A DNA stretch of 64,000 nucleotides from Hyphomicrobiales bacterium (GCA_028285595.1 JANQOW010000075.1:62001-126000); one strand, 5' to 3'. Shown: positions 17,142-25,775, counted from the first letter of the stretch. Numbers and translations are program-made. Notes: generated from the letters alone by a model not told the origin.

Positions 17142-18854
17142 CTAGCCCTCCGCTTCGCGCGTGCACCTGCCGTTATCCACGCGATAAAGCCTTGATGCGA
17201 TATCTTTCCATCTTGGCCGGTGTGTGATGACAACGATAGCGTAGTTTTTCTCCAGGTCGGCAATGTTGTTACAAATCTCAGCTTCGGTGTCCTCGTCGAG
17301 AGCACTTGTCACCTCATCCAGAATGAGGAGATTGGGCTTGCGCACAAGTGCTCGCGCCAAAGACAGTCGCTGCCGCTGACCACCCGACAACCTGCTGCCC
17401 ATATTGCCTATTTCTTCCTGCAGTTGGTTAGGAAGACTGCGCACAAAGTCAGAAGCACCGGATTGCTCGAGTGCAGCCCACACCTCCTCTTGCGAGATCG
17501 ACGGATCGCGCAACGTCACGTTGTCGAGAACCGAGCCATGCAGCAGCGTCAGCTCTTGGGGGACATATCCAATCCCTCCGCGCCAGTCTGCTATGTCAAG
17601 CTCTTCCAGAGGAACGCCATCGACACGCACTTTACCTTCAGACGGAACAAGAAGGCCGGTGAGCATGTCTATGATCGTTGTCTTGCCGGCACCGGAAGGT
17701 CCAAGCAAAACGGTCGTTTCACCAAAAGGTATCTCAAGGCTCACCCCGTGTAGTATTTTGGTTTCGCCATAGGCGAAATCGACATTCTCCAAGCTGCATT
17801 GCTCGCGCATACGGATACGCCTGGTGCCGGACGTTCTCTCAGGCTTTCCCGCGGCGTCCTCAAGGATGTCAAGAAGCGAAAAGTAAGCCTCTTGGTTCAC
17901 CGCCGCAATCTGCGCATGCTGCTGGATCTTTTTCACGTATGTGATGACTTGTGCATAAATGAACCCAAGCACCGCGATGTCTGCAAGGGGCAACTTGGCA
18001 ACGACAGCCCCAACATAGACGCCAAGAGCCACGGTTATGGCCAGCATCGTGTCCTGACCGTAGGACAATGTGTGACGTGAAAGTAGTACGGCAAAATAAG
18101 CTTTCCGCATTTCATCGATAAGGTCTCGAAAAACCTCGCGGAACACGCCGCCCTGGTTCATCGACTTGATGGCCTTCATATTGCTGACCGCGTCTTGAAC
18201 ACGTGCCCCCAATTCACCGGCACGTTGCCACTGAGCCTCGCCACTCTTTCGAGCGTACTTGATGATCTTGTACAGAGGCAAAGACAGGACAACGGCAGCA
18301 ACCACCGTCACCAAAACCATGTAACCTGAAACAAGCGAGGCGGCCAACGCGAGGGCAAGCGCCTGTATTGTTGAGACAATGACCATAGACGTTGAGTAAT
18401 AGGCTTCGCCGGAAAGGATCGCCTGCCCCGTCACCGCATTCGTCGTTTGCCCCGGCGGCAGATCGACAAAGTAGGACCAGCGCGCGTTCAGCACCGCGGC
18501 GACGATGTCACGTCTGATTCGCGCCTGTATAACGGCACAAGAGTGGGCCACGTAGGTCATCGCGGCGAGCGCGAGCAACGACTTGCCGACCAGAGTTGTT
18601 GCACCAAGGATCAGAAAGTTGGTCAATACCGGTTCAACTCCGATGTATTGGATGGTCTTTACGGCGATGTCGTTGAGCTTCGAGGTGCTGGCCACCTCTG
18701 TCCCACCGAGACTTCCGATCATCGGCAGCAAAGCACCCATTGTCATCATGTCGAGGCAGCCTGCGAGAAGAATGCAGACAAGCACGGACCACGGCCTCGC
18801 TCCGGGAGCTCCAAAGAACACTCTCCATGTTGGATTCGACCGCAAGTATTTCAT
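17142..18854 (-). CDS. Exporter-type ABC protein, membrane and ATPase domains fused
   Basis: 570 residues. About six transmembrane segments occupy residues 15-310; the C-terminal ATPase has Walker A GPSGAGKTT near 373, signature LSGGQRQRLSLARAL near 475, and Walker B LLILDEVTSALDE. Half-transporters of this type dimerise and export lipids, oligosaccharides (MsbA/PglK-like) or peptides. No N-terminal C39 peptidase domain. Its ATG directly abuts a TGA that ends an open frame running on from the nucleotidyltransferase gene, so it is probably translationally coupled to it. Likely exporter for the product of this block. Confidence 0.9.
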   Translation of the reverse strand: MKYLRSNPTWRVFFGAPGARPWSVLVCILLAGCLDMMTMGALLPMIGSLGGTEVASTSKLNDIAVKTIQYIGVEPVLTNFLILGATTLVGKSLLALAAMTYVAHSCAVIQARIRRDIVAAVLNARWSYFVDLPPGQTTNAVTGQAILSGEAYYSTSMVIVSTIQALALALAASLVSGYMVLVTVVAAVVLSLPLYKIIKYARKSGEAQWQRAGELGARVQDAVSNMKAIKSMNQGGVFREVFRDLIDEMRKAYFAVLLSRHTLSYGQDTMLAITVALGVYVGAVVAKLPLADIAVLGFIYAQVITYVKKIQQHAQIAAVNQEAYFSLLDILEDAAGKPERTSGTRRIRMREQCSLENVDFAYGETKILHGVSLEIPFGETTVLLGPSGAGKTTIIDMLTGLLVPSEGKVRVDGVPLEELDIADWRGGIGYVPQELTLLHGSVLDNVTLRDPSISQEEVWAALEQSGASDFVRSLPNQLQEEIGNMGSRLSGGQRQRLSLARALVRKPNLLILDEVTSALDEDTEAEICNNIADLEKNYAIVVITHRPRWKDIASRLYRVDNGRCTREAEG

Positions 18855-18983
18855 TCAAGCGCTTCCTGGCTTCTCCCAACAATCTTTCAACAGCCGGACC
18901 AACAGGCCGGCTCGGGCGGAAGTAGAGGTTCGCGCAGGTGCGACGGGATCCAATCCAAAAGTCTGGAGCCAGGGAGCGGCCAG
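18855..18983 (-). other. Open 42-codon continuation after the nucleotidyltransferase stop
   Basis: Reading on in frame past the TAG (18984-18986) gives 42 sense codons and a TGA at 18855-18857 that immediately precedes the ABC exporter ATG. The encoded stretch contains PWLQTFGLDPVAP and ends LLVRLLKDCWEKPGSA. It may be the original C-terminus of the nucleotidyltransferase separated by an amber codon, or a short TTG-started ORF. Nothing else is visible in this interval. Confidence 0.4.
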
Positions 18984-20159
18984 CTACCAGCTTTGTGACA
19001 GCGCATAACTGTCCTTTGCAAACATCTCATACATTCTCTGCAACGCCTGTTGCCTTAGAAACTTATTGATGATGCTGGTGTACCCGCTGGTCGGAGATTG
19101 CGCGTAAAACATCATCGCCGATTGGTCAAAGCTGGCGACCTCAGTAAGTTCGTTCAACACGGGCTGTGGAACCACGACGTTCAGCTCTTCGTTCAGGTAA
19201 CTCAGGCAACAGAGTGTTGCCCAAACACCATTGTATCGTCGCGCAAGTTCAACGATGCGGTGCCAATCAATTTCGTAAGCCTGAATAAAGTCGACCAGAT
19301 CAAGCGCCCACATACCGCCGGTAAGATGGCCGGGTATAAAGCGCCGAATGCCCTGCATCGCAGTGATCACCATCAAAGCATGAGGTTCCGGAGCGAGAGC
19401 GGGCCTGCCGCAAAAACTCACGCATTGCCCGGAACTCCAAAAGGCGTCCATCAACTCATCGGATAAAAAGGGCATGTGAACGGGTTGGTGATGCACGTCC
19501 ACATCTGAGTTGTCGTTGGTTTCGGTCGATCCTCGGGTCAGATTTACGCCTGCGTGATACCTGCAGACTTCCAGCGCCGGAATGTCGTTATGGGGATTGA
19601 CCCATCCATGCGCATGAAGCACTTGGAGTGCCTCTCGAAGCTGATTCCTCCGAACCATAAGGTCGATGTCGGATGTCACCCGCCGTGTTGCATTGGTTAG
19701 GTTCAAGGCTTCCAACGCCGCCGTCTTGATCAGGAATATCGAGATATCGTTCTCAATGAGCAGATCGATGGCTTTGGTCCCTCGAACCAGGCGCATCTGA
19801 GATTGCGTCCACAGCGACTTCGCCAACCCGTGCAGACGAGGTCGTTCCGGGCAACTGGGGTCAATATGCGATAGACGGCCAGACAGCCGGGCCAGAAGCT
19901 TGAACTGAGGCCAGCTGCAATCGTCTATATCGTTTTGTGCTTTCCAGGTTCGCCAACACGTGCGCGCCCGCTTCTCAGGCAACACTGCTGCCTTGATCAA
20001 AAGATCGGTACTGCGGTCTGGCCAAGCCTGCTTGGCAAACCACTTTCTAGAAATACTGCGCATGTGATCTGGGAATACTCGTTCAGCTGACCACTTCAAT
20101 TCGTCGAGGAATGGGATCTGTCGAAGCTCAACAATTTCTCCGTCGCAAGAGCCAAGCAA
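18984..20159 (-). CDS. NTP_transf_5-like nucleotidyltransferase
   Basis: 391 residues. The core FLIKTAALEALNL (142-154) followed by TSDIDLMV (162-169) gives a DxD metal pair (Asp164, Asp166) and matches the uncharacterised nucleotidyltransferase family NTP_transf_5 in the polymerase-beta fold. Members are found beside PqqD-domain and HprK-like proteins in peptide-modifying and exopolysaccharide loci; that is also the context here. The start is TTG at 20159 and no ATG is available nearby. It is divergent from the FkbM/radical-SAM gene. The C-terminal end may be truncated by an amber codon (see the 18855-18983 entry). Confidence 0.8.
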   Translation of the reverse strand: MLGSCDGEIVELRQIPFLDELKWSAERVFPDHMRSISRKWFAKQAWPDRSTDLLIKAAVLPEKRARTCWRTWKAQNDIDDCSWPQFKLLARLSGRLSHIDPSCPERPRLHGLAKSLWTQSQMRLVRGTKAIDLLIENDISIFLIKTAALEALNLTNATRRVTSDIDLMVRRNQLREALQVLHAHGWVNPHNDIPALEVCRYHAGVNLTRGSTETNDNSDVDVHHQPVHMPFLSDELMDAFWSSGQCVSFCGRPALAPEPHALMVITAMQGIRRFIPGHLTGGMWALDLVDFIQAYEIDWHRIVELARRYNGVWATLCCLSYLNEELNVVVPQPVLNELTEVASFDQSAMMFYAQSPTSGYTSIINKFLRQQALQRMYEMFAKDSYALSQSW

Positions 20160-20237
20160 GTATGCGGGATTGCAGAAATTAACGTAACTGATACTGTCTC
20201 ACAAACCAAATTCTTTCAGCGGTGAAAGGTTTCCTGA

Positions 20238-22487
20238 GTGTCGGCAGAGGCTAAACTCATGCAACTCGTCGAGGCAAACCTTGACTGCGTGATCGAAGAG
20301 TTTCAACTCCTCTATGACGAATACATCAAGGATCCTGCGAAAGCAGGGTCGCCCGATGATTTTCGCATGGATTCAGATGGTTACAGGTGGCAGGCAAACC
20401 AGGGTAAACTGCATGATCCTGATTATGATGTGTTTAGATTTTTTGCAGGGCCGGAGAACCTGATCATTGATGCGGGGGCGAACAGTGGCTACTCGGCCAG
20501 CTCAATCTGGGCTGCCGGCAGCGATGCCAGCGTGTGGAGCTTTGAGGCTCTTAGTGTCCACCGGAATACCCTTGAAAAGATCAAGAGCGCATTTCCAGAC
20601 AGGTATGATTTCAAGATGGTCGGGCTTGGCGACAAAGAGGGCCAGCTCACACTACTTATTCCAGCAATCAACAATACCTGTGTGACCGGCCTGGCAACCG
20701 CGAGCGACGAGATCTATTGGCCATCGGTGGCTGAGTATACGATCAGAGCAGGAGGTCCATCGGCGTTCAAGGGAAACCGGACGCCCAAGCTGGATCTCGT
20801 CCAGGTCACAGTTCCCGTCACAACATTGGACGCGGTCTTTGCGGCTCAAAAACCAAAAGTGAGAGGGCAGACCCTTTGCGCGATCAAAATCGATGTGGAA
20901 GGGGTCGAGCCCCTTGTGATCGAAGGGGCACGGCAAACGTTGGAAGAGCACAAACCGCTCTTGCTGATCGAATCTGGACAACACCACCCCGGATTGCCTG
21001 AAACCCTCCGCGACCTCGGCTATGTAATGGCCTTCTATTTAGATGATGTGCTGAAAGAGTCAGAGGACCCGGACTCTCATGTAAATGCGTTTTTCTGGCA
21101 TGCATCTCATGAACAATCCTATCGAAACGCAGGCCTGTTACCGCCCTCCCAACGCAGGCTGTTTTTCACTTTTGGCAACCAGGTGAGACGGTTGAAGAGT
21201 GGATTCTCCAAGTGGTTAGCGCCCGGTCATGCAACTGCTAATCTGCACGATCCGGCCAACAAAAAGGTCCCTGAAGGAGAGTTACCCGACACCTTTTGTG
21301 TGATGCCTTGGATCTCAGAGTACGTGTCAACAGACGGCGCAATTTCCCCATGTTGCGAGTTCCAGGGAGAAACAGGAAACCTCAAGGATCAAACCCTGGA
21401 ACAGGCGTGGAACGGCGCACAGCTCGCAAAGGTCCGCAAAGATATGTTGGCGGGAAAGAAGCTCAAACCTTGTGCCAAGTGCTTCGATCGCGAGAAGCTG
21501 GAAAACAACAGTATGAGACTGGACCAGAACTCCAGATTCTCTGGCTGGTATGAGAAATTCGAGAGTTCGAAGGATCTTGCAAGTTCCACCCCCCAGTTTC
21601 CCGTGTTGCTGGATTTGAGGTTCTCAAATCTCTGTAATTTCAGCTGCCGAAGCTGTTGGCACGGCTCGAGCTCCAGTTGGTTCACCGATGGAAAGGCCAT
21701 TGGATTAACCGTCAGCGACAAGGCAGAGGTTAGGAGCTTTACAACCGCCGACGAGGTCAAAGCCCAACTGCGCAACGGCATTGAAGGGCTTGAAGAGCTC
21801 TATTTTGCAGGGGGCGAACCGATGATGATGGCAGAGCACTTTGCTGTTTTAGAACTCTTGATCGAGCAAGGCAGAACTGATGTGCAGCTGAGATACAACA
21901 CAAACATGTCCAGGTCGTCTTTTGCGGGCCAATCAATCTTCGAACTCTGGCAAAAATTTAACTCTGTAGATGTTGAAGCAAGCGTGGACGCTGCCCATGA
22001 GCAAGGCGACTACATTCGCAACGGTTTCAAATGGGAACAATTCGTTGCAAACGTGAATACGTTAAGGGAAGCCGTACCCCAAGCCAGCTTGACATTCGGC
22101 ATTACGGTCTCCGCTCTAAACATCTTGTACTTGCCTGCGTTGTTTAGGGCACTCGTAAAGGAGTGCGGATCCGACTTGACCGACTTGAACATGCATTCAT
22201 TGCAGGATCCGGAAATGTATCGCACTCAAGTTTTACCCCAGCCTCTGAAACACATGGCAGAGGAGAGACTTAACGAGTTCCACGCGAATGCACACCATCT
22301 TTGCAAAATCCGCCCCATAGAACACATGCGACTGAAACTCGCCTTGGCAGGAGTTTGCAGCTACATGCATGGGGAGGACAAATCGAATCTGCTCACGAAC
22401 TTCCGGGACGTCACAGAGAGGCTGGATTCGCTGAGATCACAAGATCATCAAGCAGTCCTTCCCGAGCTCGATCTGATTTGGCAGTAA
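20238..22487 (+). CDS. FkbM-type methyltransferase fused to twitch-domain radical SAM protein
   Basis: 749 residues with two enzymes in one chain. Residues about 70-290 are a FkbM-family methyltransferase: SAM motif IIDAGANSGY (76-85), SFEAL, and IKIDVEGVEPLVIEGA (217-232). Residues about 350-700 are a radical SAM enzyme of the N-terminal twitch type: Cys354, Cys372-Cys373, Cys412 and Cys415 probably ligate an auxiliary Fe-S cluster, and Cys466-x3-Cys470-x2-Cys473 is the radical SAM triad; GGEP is at 525-528. GTG at 20238 has AAAGG upstream; ATG at 20259 is an alternative. The two domains could act in turn on one substrate (methylation plus radical chemistry). I know of FkbM and twitch-SAM proteins separately; substrate unknown. 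Confidence 0.88.
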   Translation: MSAEAKLMQLVEANLDCVIEEFQLLYDEYIKDPAKAGSPDDFRMDSDGYRWQANQGKLHDPDYDVFRFFAGPENLIIDAGANSGYSASSIWAAGSDASVWSFEALSVHRNTLEKIKSAFPDRYDFKMVGLGDKEGQLTLLIPAINNTCVTGLATASDEIYWPSVAEYTIRAGGPSAFKGNRTPKLDLVQVTVPVTTLDAVFAAQKPKVRGQTLCAIKIDVEGVEPLVIEGARQTLEEHKPLLLIESGQHHPGLPETLRDLGYVMAFYLDDVLKESEDPDSHVNAFFWHASHEQSYRNAGLLPPSQRRLFFTFGNQVRRLKSGFSKWLAPGHATANLHDPANKKVPEGELPDTFCVMPWISEYVSTDGAISPCCEFQGETGNLKDQTLEQAWNGAQLAKVRKDMLAGKKLKPCAKCFDREKLENNSMRLDQNSRFSGWYEKFESSKDLASSTPQFPVLLDLRFSNLCNFSCRSCWHGSSSSWFTDGKAIGLTVSDKAEVRSFTTADEVKAQLRNGIEGLEELYFAGGEPMMMAEHFAVLELLIEQGRTDVQLRYNTNMSRSSFAGQSIFELWQKFNSVDVEASVDAAHEQGDYIRNGFKWEQFVANVNTLREAVPQASLTFGITVSALNILYLPALFRALVKECGSDLTDLNMHSLQDPEMYRTQVLPQPLKHMAEERLNEFHANAHHLCKIRPIEHMRLKLALAGVCSYMHGEDKSNLLTNFRDVTERLDSLRSQDHQAVLPELDLIWQ

Positions 22488-22489
22488 GA

Positions 22490-22576
22490 ATGATCAAGGT
22501 GCGTTCCCCTAAGCAAGCGCTGACAAAACCAACACCCCCTTTCCAAAACGAAATAAGTCTTTTTGATGCTGGCTGA
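22490..22576 (+). CDS. Candidate 28-residue precursor peptide
   Basis: A 28-codon ORF fills the gap between the radical-SAM and HprK-like genes, starting 2 bases after the former's stop and overlapping the latter's ATG by 11 bases. It encodes a Lys-rich N-terminus (MIKVRSPKQALTKP) and then TPPFQNEISLFDAG. The pattern of a basic Pro-containing leader followed by a short segment with Ser near a Gly end loosely recalls precursors in HprK-associated lasso loci. No strong ribosome-binding site is seen. Coding status is inferred from position and pattern only. Confidence 0.35.
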   Translation: MIKVRSPKQALTKPTPPFQNEISLFDAG

Positions 22577-23633
22577 AACGTCCTCACAGTCTGAATTTGT
22601 ACACCGCAACATCTCACTTGCCGCCCAGCTCTGGCTGAAAAATGGGGGCGTCTCACAGATCTACCAGTTTGGTGAGTTCATCTTGGAAGCTCGCTTCATC
22701 GGCGGAGCCTTAAGCGAAGACCTTACACAAACAATCGCTCATGCTGGGTGCACACCAGCGGGAGATGACACGCCCTTAATGACAGTCTACATCGTTGTGT
22801 CCGACGAGATGAACCAAACCTCACCCCCCGATCACTGGCCTTTCCCTGAGGAGTGCAAAGAGGATTATCAAAGGATTTGCTGGAAGCCTGAGTTGGGTTT
22901 GGCAATGTCATCTGATGATCACCGAGGGATTTGGCACCTTTGTGATCTGGTATCGCAAACTGGCGTCTATTGGGTCCGTTCCAAGAGCGATATGCCGTCA
23001 TGGGAGTTTGGCTCCCCTTTCCGGCATTTTATTCATTGGGCGAGTTTGCACTGCGGAATGACAATGGTTCATGGGGCCGGGGTCGGCATAGACGACTGCG
23101 GTGTCCTGCTTGCGGGCGCAGGCGGCAGCGGCAAATCCACGTTAACAGCCGCAGCTATCGCCGGCGGCTGGCAAACCACCGGTGATGACTTCGTGCTCGC
23201 TAAGAGCGGATCGGAGGCTGAGTGCTTCAGTTATCCGATCTTTGACGTCATGAAACTTGGCGGCATGGCCGAAGCGTTGTTTCCCGACTTTACGTCAAAG
23301 GCTCTGAACACCAAGCGAGCATCAGATGAAAAAGCGCTCATACCCATCTCTTCGGTAACAAACAATCAGTTTGCAAAACGCCTTCCACTGCAGGCAATTC
23401 TCGCTCTTGAGCTCACCTTTCAAGACCACAGTGGTATCCAGCCGATGTCAAAAATCGATGCGGTTGGAGCTCTTGCACCATCGACTATGAGTATTCTTCG
23501 CACCGCTGTTCAAGAAACTCTGCGAGACTGTTCTGCTTTGGCCAGGACACTGCCCTGCTACCGTTTGAGCGTGGGCAAAGACCCCAAAGAGTGCCTCAGC
23601 GTTCTGCGCGAGTTCGTGGAGGGACTGAGGTAA
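22566..23633 (+). CDS. HPr-kinase-like P-loop protein
   Basis: 355 residues. The C-terminal half has a HprK-type nucleotide site: GAGGSGKST at 184-192, followed by GDDF near 206 and VMKLGG. The N-terminal 150 residues are a variable domain. HprK-related kinases beside PqqD and nucleotidyltransferase genes are known; in the paeninodin lasso locus such a kinase phosphorylates the precursor's C-terminal Ser. The canonical HPr-binding Ser/Thr loop context is not evident, so HPr is unlikely to be the target. ATG at 22566 is preferred over TTG at 22563. It is co-oriented with the radical-SAM gene and likely in its operon. Confidence 0.82.
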   Translation: MLAETSSQSEFVHRNISLAAQLWLKNGGVSQIYQFGEFILEARFIGGALSEDLTQTIAHAGCTPAGDDTPLMTVYIVVSDEMNQTSPPDHWPFPEECKEDYQRICWKPELGLAMSSDDHRGIWHLCDLVSQTGVYWVRSKSDMPSWEFGSPFRHFIHWASLHCGMTMVHGAGVGIDDCGVLLAGAGGSGKSTLTAAAIAGGWQTTGDDFVLAKSGSEAECFSYPIFDVMKLGGMAEALFPDFTSKALNTKRASDEKALIPISSVTNNQFAKRLPLQAILALELTFQDHSGIQPMSKIDAVGALAPSTMSILRTAVQETLRDCSALARTLPCYRLSVGKDPKECLSVLREFVEGLR

Positions 23634-23662
23634 ATCGCCTTGGCATCAAGAGCCGCTGCGCT

Positions 23663-24355
23663 CTATGCGTTGTCGAGCCTTTTTGCAGCAAGCGCGCGGC
23701 GGGCAATCTCGAGAAAATCGAGCGACAGACCGTCTCTGCTGCCGACTCTCTGACTCAAAGTCCTGCCCGTGATGCGCCTTCTCATTACGACATCGGGGAG
23801 CATGTGCTCTTTGAGTCCCAACTGCCGCAGCCGCCTAATCCAGTCGATGTGATAACCAGTGCGCAACGAAACGTCGAATTCAATGCCACTGGACTTCAGG
23901 TACCGACCGTTGATCATCATACAACCGAGGAGAAATCCCGGTTGCTCGCCCTCAGCATAACGAAGCTTTGCCAACTGCTCCGCGGGAACACTTGGGCACT
24001 TGAACGCTTCGTAATGGCCCATGACCAAATCAATAGACGGGTCATGCTCAATGGCCGCCAATTGAGTTTCCAGTTTACGGGGTTCCCACAAATCATCAGC
24101 GTCGAGAAACGCAATCACATCTCCAGTTGCTTGTTCAACGCCCGTGTTGAGAGCAGAGGCGGCTCCACTGTTTGCGGTTCGAACAAGTTGGTTGCTCAGC
24201 TTATGGCTGGCAGCAATGTCCGCTGTGCGATCTGTTGAGCCGTCATCAACGATGATGACTTCGTCTGGCGGACGTGACTGATCCGCAATGGTATCCATCG
24301 CCTGCCCTAAGGTTCGGTCGGCATTGTAGGCGGGAATGACAACACTAACGCGCAT
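23663..24355 (-). CDS. GT2 glycosyltransferase
   Basis: 230-residue GT-A fold, family 2, soluble. It begins MRVSVVIPAYNADRTLGQAM, with VDDGSTDRT near 38-46 and the metal-binding DXD-type FLDADDLWEP near 85. It lacks C-terminal membrane segments. ATG at 24355, with GAGGA 8 bases upstream and 4 bases after the previous stop, is chosen over an in-frame start at 24382. It forms a three-gene operon with a second GT2 and the PqqD-domain gene. Confidence 0.9.
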   Translation of the reverse strand: MRVSVVIPAYNADRTLGQAMDTIADQSRPPDEVIIVDDGSTDRTADIAASHKLSNQLVRTANSGAASALNTGVEQATGDVIAFLDADDLWEPRKLETQLAAIEHDPSIDLVMGHYEAFKCPSVPAEQLAKLRYAEGEQPGFLLGCMMINGRYLKSSGIEFDVSLRTGYHIDWIRRLRQLGLKEHMLPDVVMRRRITGRTLSQRVGSRDGLSLDFLEIARRALAAKRLDNA

Positions 24356-24359
24356 CAAT

Positions 24360-25100
24360 TCAGTCCTCGACCAGGTCAGCAAAAGCAGCCAAAGGCTCGG
24401 TTCGTCCAGCCAGTTTGCGCCGCTTCATCGAGTTAAAAAGTGCTCGACTGAAATCACGTTTCTCATGTGGCGTTACGGTGGTGGTCATCGAGGAATCATG
24501 CCGGCGATAGTAGAGAGTTATCGCATTTAGGATTGTGAAAGGGACCTCGGCCTCCCGGACCCGAAGCATCAAGTCGACGTCTTCGGAATAGAGAAAACTC
24601 TCATCGAACAAGCCAACCTCGTCCAACACCGATCGACGATAGATCGTCGCGCCCAAGTGGGCGTGAAAGACCTCATCGGTTCGAGAGTCTTTGGCGGGCG
24701 CCAATCCATCTTCGATTTGCTTGTCAAAGTATTGAACAAAGCCGGATACCACACCCACTCTTGGTGCGGCTTGCATTCTTGCGATTTGCAGTTCCAGCTT
24801 GTGTGCAGGCCACAAATCATCGCAGTCAAGGAATGAGATGATATCTGCCTTGGCGGCCCGTATTGCAACGTTTCGCGCGGGCCCCGGCCCTTTGCACGGC
24901 CCGTCATGCACACTTATCCTGTCATCGGCTGCACGCATGCGCTCCACAATGGCAAGCGTCCGGTCAGTTGATCCATCATTCACAACATGAATTTCAGAAA
25001 CGGATATCTCTTGGGATTGTATGGAGCGCAGCGCATCTTCAATGAACTTCTCCCCGTTCCTGACTGGCATAACAACGGCGACTGAGGGATGGTTCGTCAT
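24360..25100 (-). CDS. GT2 glycosyltransferase
   Basis: 246-residue GT-A fold family 2 enzyme. It has VAVVMPVRNGEKFIEDAL at 7-24, HVNDGSTDRTLAIVERM, and SFLDCDDLWPAHKLELQIARM near 84-104 with the DXD-type site. It is a tandem relative of the next gene downstream. ATG at 25100 has GAGGG 8 bases upstream; an overlapping TTG at 25115 is the alternative. Two family 2 enzymes directly behind a PqqD-domain gene suggests glycosylation of a peptide or of a polymer built in the same block. Confidence 0.9.
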   Translation of the reverse strand: MTNHPSVAVVMPVRNGEKFIEDALRSIQSQEISVSEIHVVNDGSTDRTLAIVERMRAADDRISVHDGPCKGPGPARNVAIRAAKADIISFLDCDDLWPAHKLELQIARMQAAPRVGVVSGFVQYFDKQIEDGLAPAKDSRTDEVFHAHLGATIYRRSVLDEVGLFDESFLYSEDVDLMLRVREAEVPFTILNAITLYYRRHDSSMTTTVTPHEKRDFSRALFNSMKRRKLAGRTEPLAAFADLVED

Positions 25101-25111
25101 TGCGAAGACCC

Positions 25112-25561
25112 TCAAGTGTCAGGGGTGGCCCGGGGCTCAGCTTTACGCACCGGCCAGCCACGTTCCGGATCTGTATCATGCACGGGATCAAGCATGATCA
25201 ACTCCTGCAGATCAGTGTGAACCTCTAAGTTTGGTGCGACAAACGGACGTCGTTCTTCATCCGAATTCAATTGCAGGTTTGGACTTTGGATCTGAAGAAG
25301 CAAACCCTCGCCCTCCAATATCTTGATGAACTTTTCAGTCATCTCGCGAATGTCATGTTCGCCTTCGCTATATTTGAGTTCCAGCAGCTCCACCAGTTCA
25401 TCGACCGTTCGCGGACTCAAGAGCGCCTGCCAAATAGTTAGGGCCGACCCCGTCAATCCGTAATACTTTCCCGTATCAAAGTTGACGGCGACCATCTCAC
25501 CGCCAAAATCCTCGTATGTGAGCCCTTGAGGATTTAGGTAATAGTGAATTGTTGTGTCCAT
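25112..25561 (-). CDS. PqqD-domain (RRE-like) protein with C-terminal tail
   Basis: 149 residues. Residues about 8-90 are a PqqD-type winged-helix domain (FGGEMVAVNFDTGKYYGLTG, then IWQAL and the helix DELVELLELKY), the fold that binds leader peptides in RiPP pathways. Residues about 108-140 form a distinct tail with VAPNLEVHTDLQELIMLDPV and GWPVRK. I recall similar acidic LLLDPxHDVDxxGWP tails on other PqqD-family proteins, but cannot check this here. ATG at 25561 is chosen; an in-frame TTG at 25591 exists. First gene of an operon with two glycosyltransferases. Confidence 0.85.
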   Translation of the reverse strand: MDTTIHYYLNPQGLTYEDFGGEMVAVNFDTGKYYGLTGSALTIWQALLSPRTVDELVELLELKYSEGEHDIREMTEKFIKILEGEGLLLQIQSPNLQLNSDEERRPFVAPNLEVHTDLQELIMLDPVHDTDPERGWPVRKAEPRATPDT

Positions 25562-25775
25562 GAAGAAAGCTGATTCCTTGATGTCATCCAAAGAGGTTGA
25601 CCCTCGGCAAATGACTGATAAAGCATACTTTTATCGAATGCCACAAATTTCACGACATCACTTTCGAGGCACTGTTCTCGTCACTCAATTAAGGGTGTAG
25701 GTTGATCTGGTTCCAGACCGCTCTTGTGCCGTGAGGTGGAACGCTCTCGGTGTTCAGGCTTCCAATTTGAAAGAG

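Noticed and set aside
25611..25700. 29-codon ORF between the PqqD and methyltransferase genes, considered as a precursor peptide
   Set aside because: No ribosome site, no leader/core pattern, and it lies in a divergent promoter region; the ORF at 22490-22576 is better placed.
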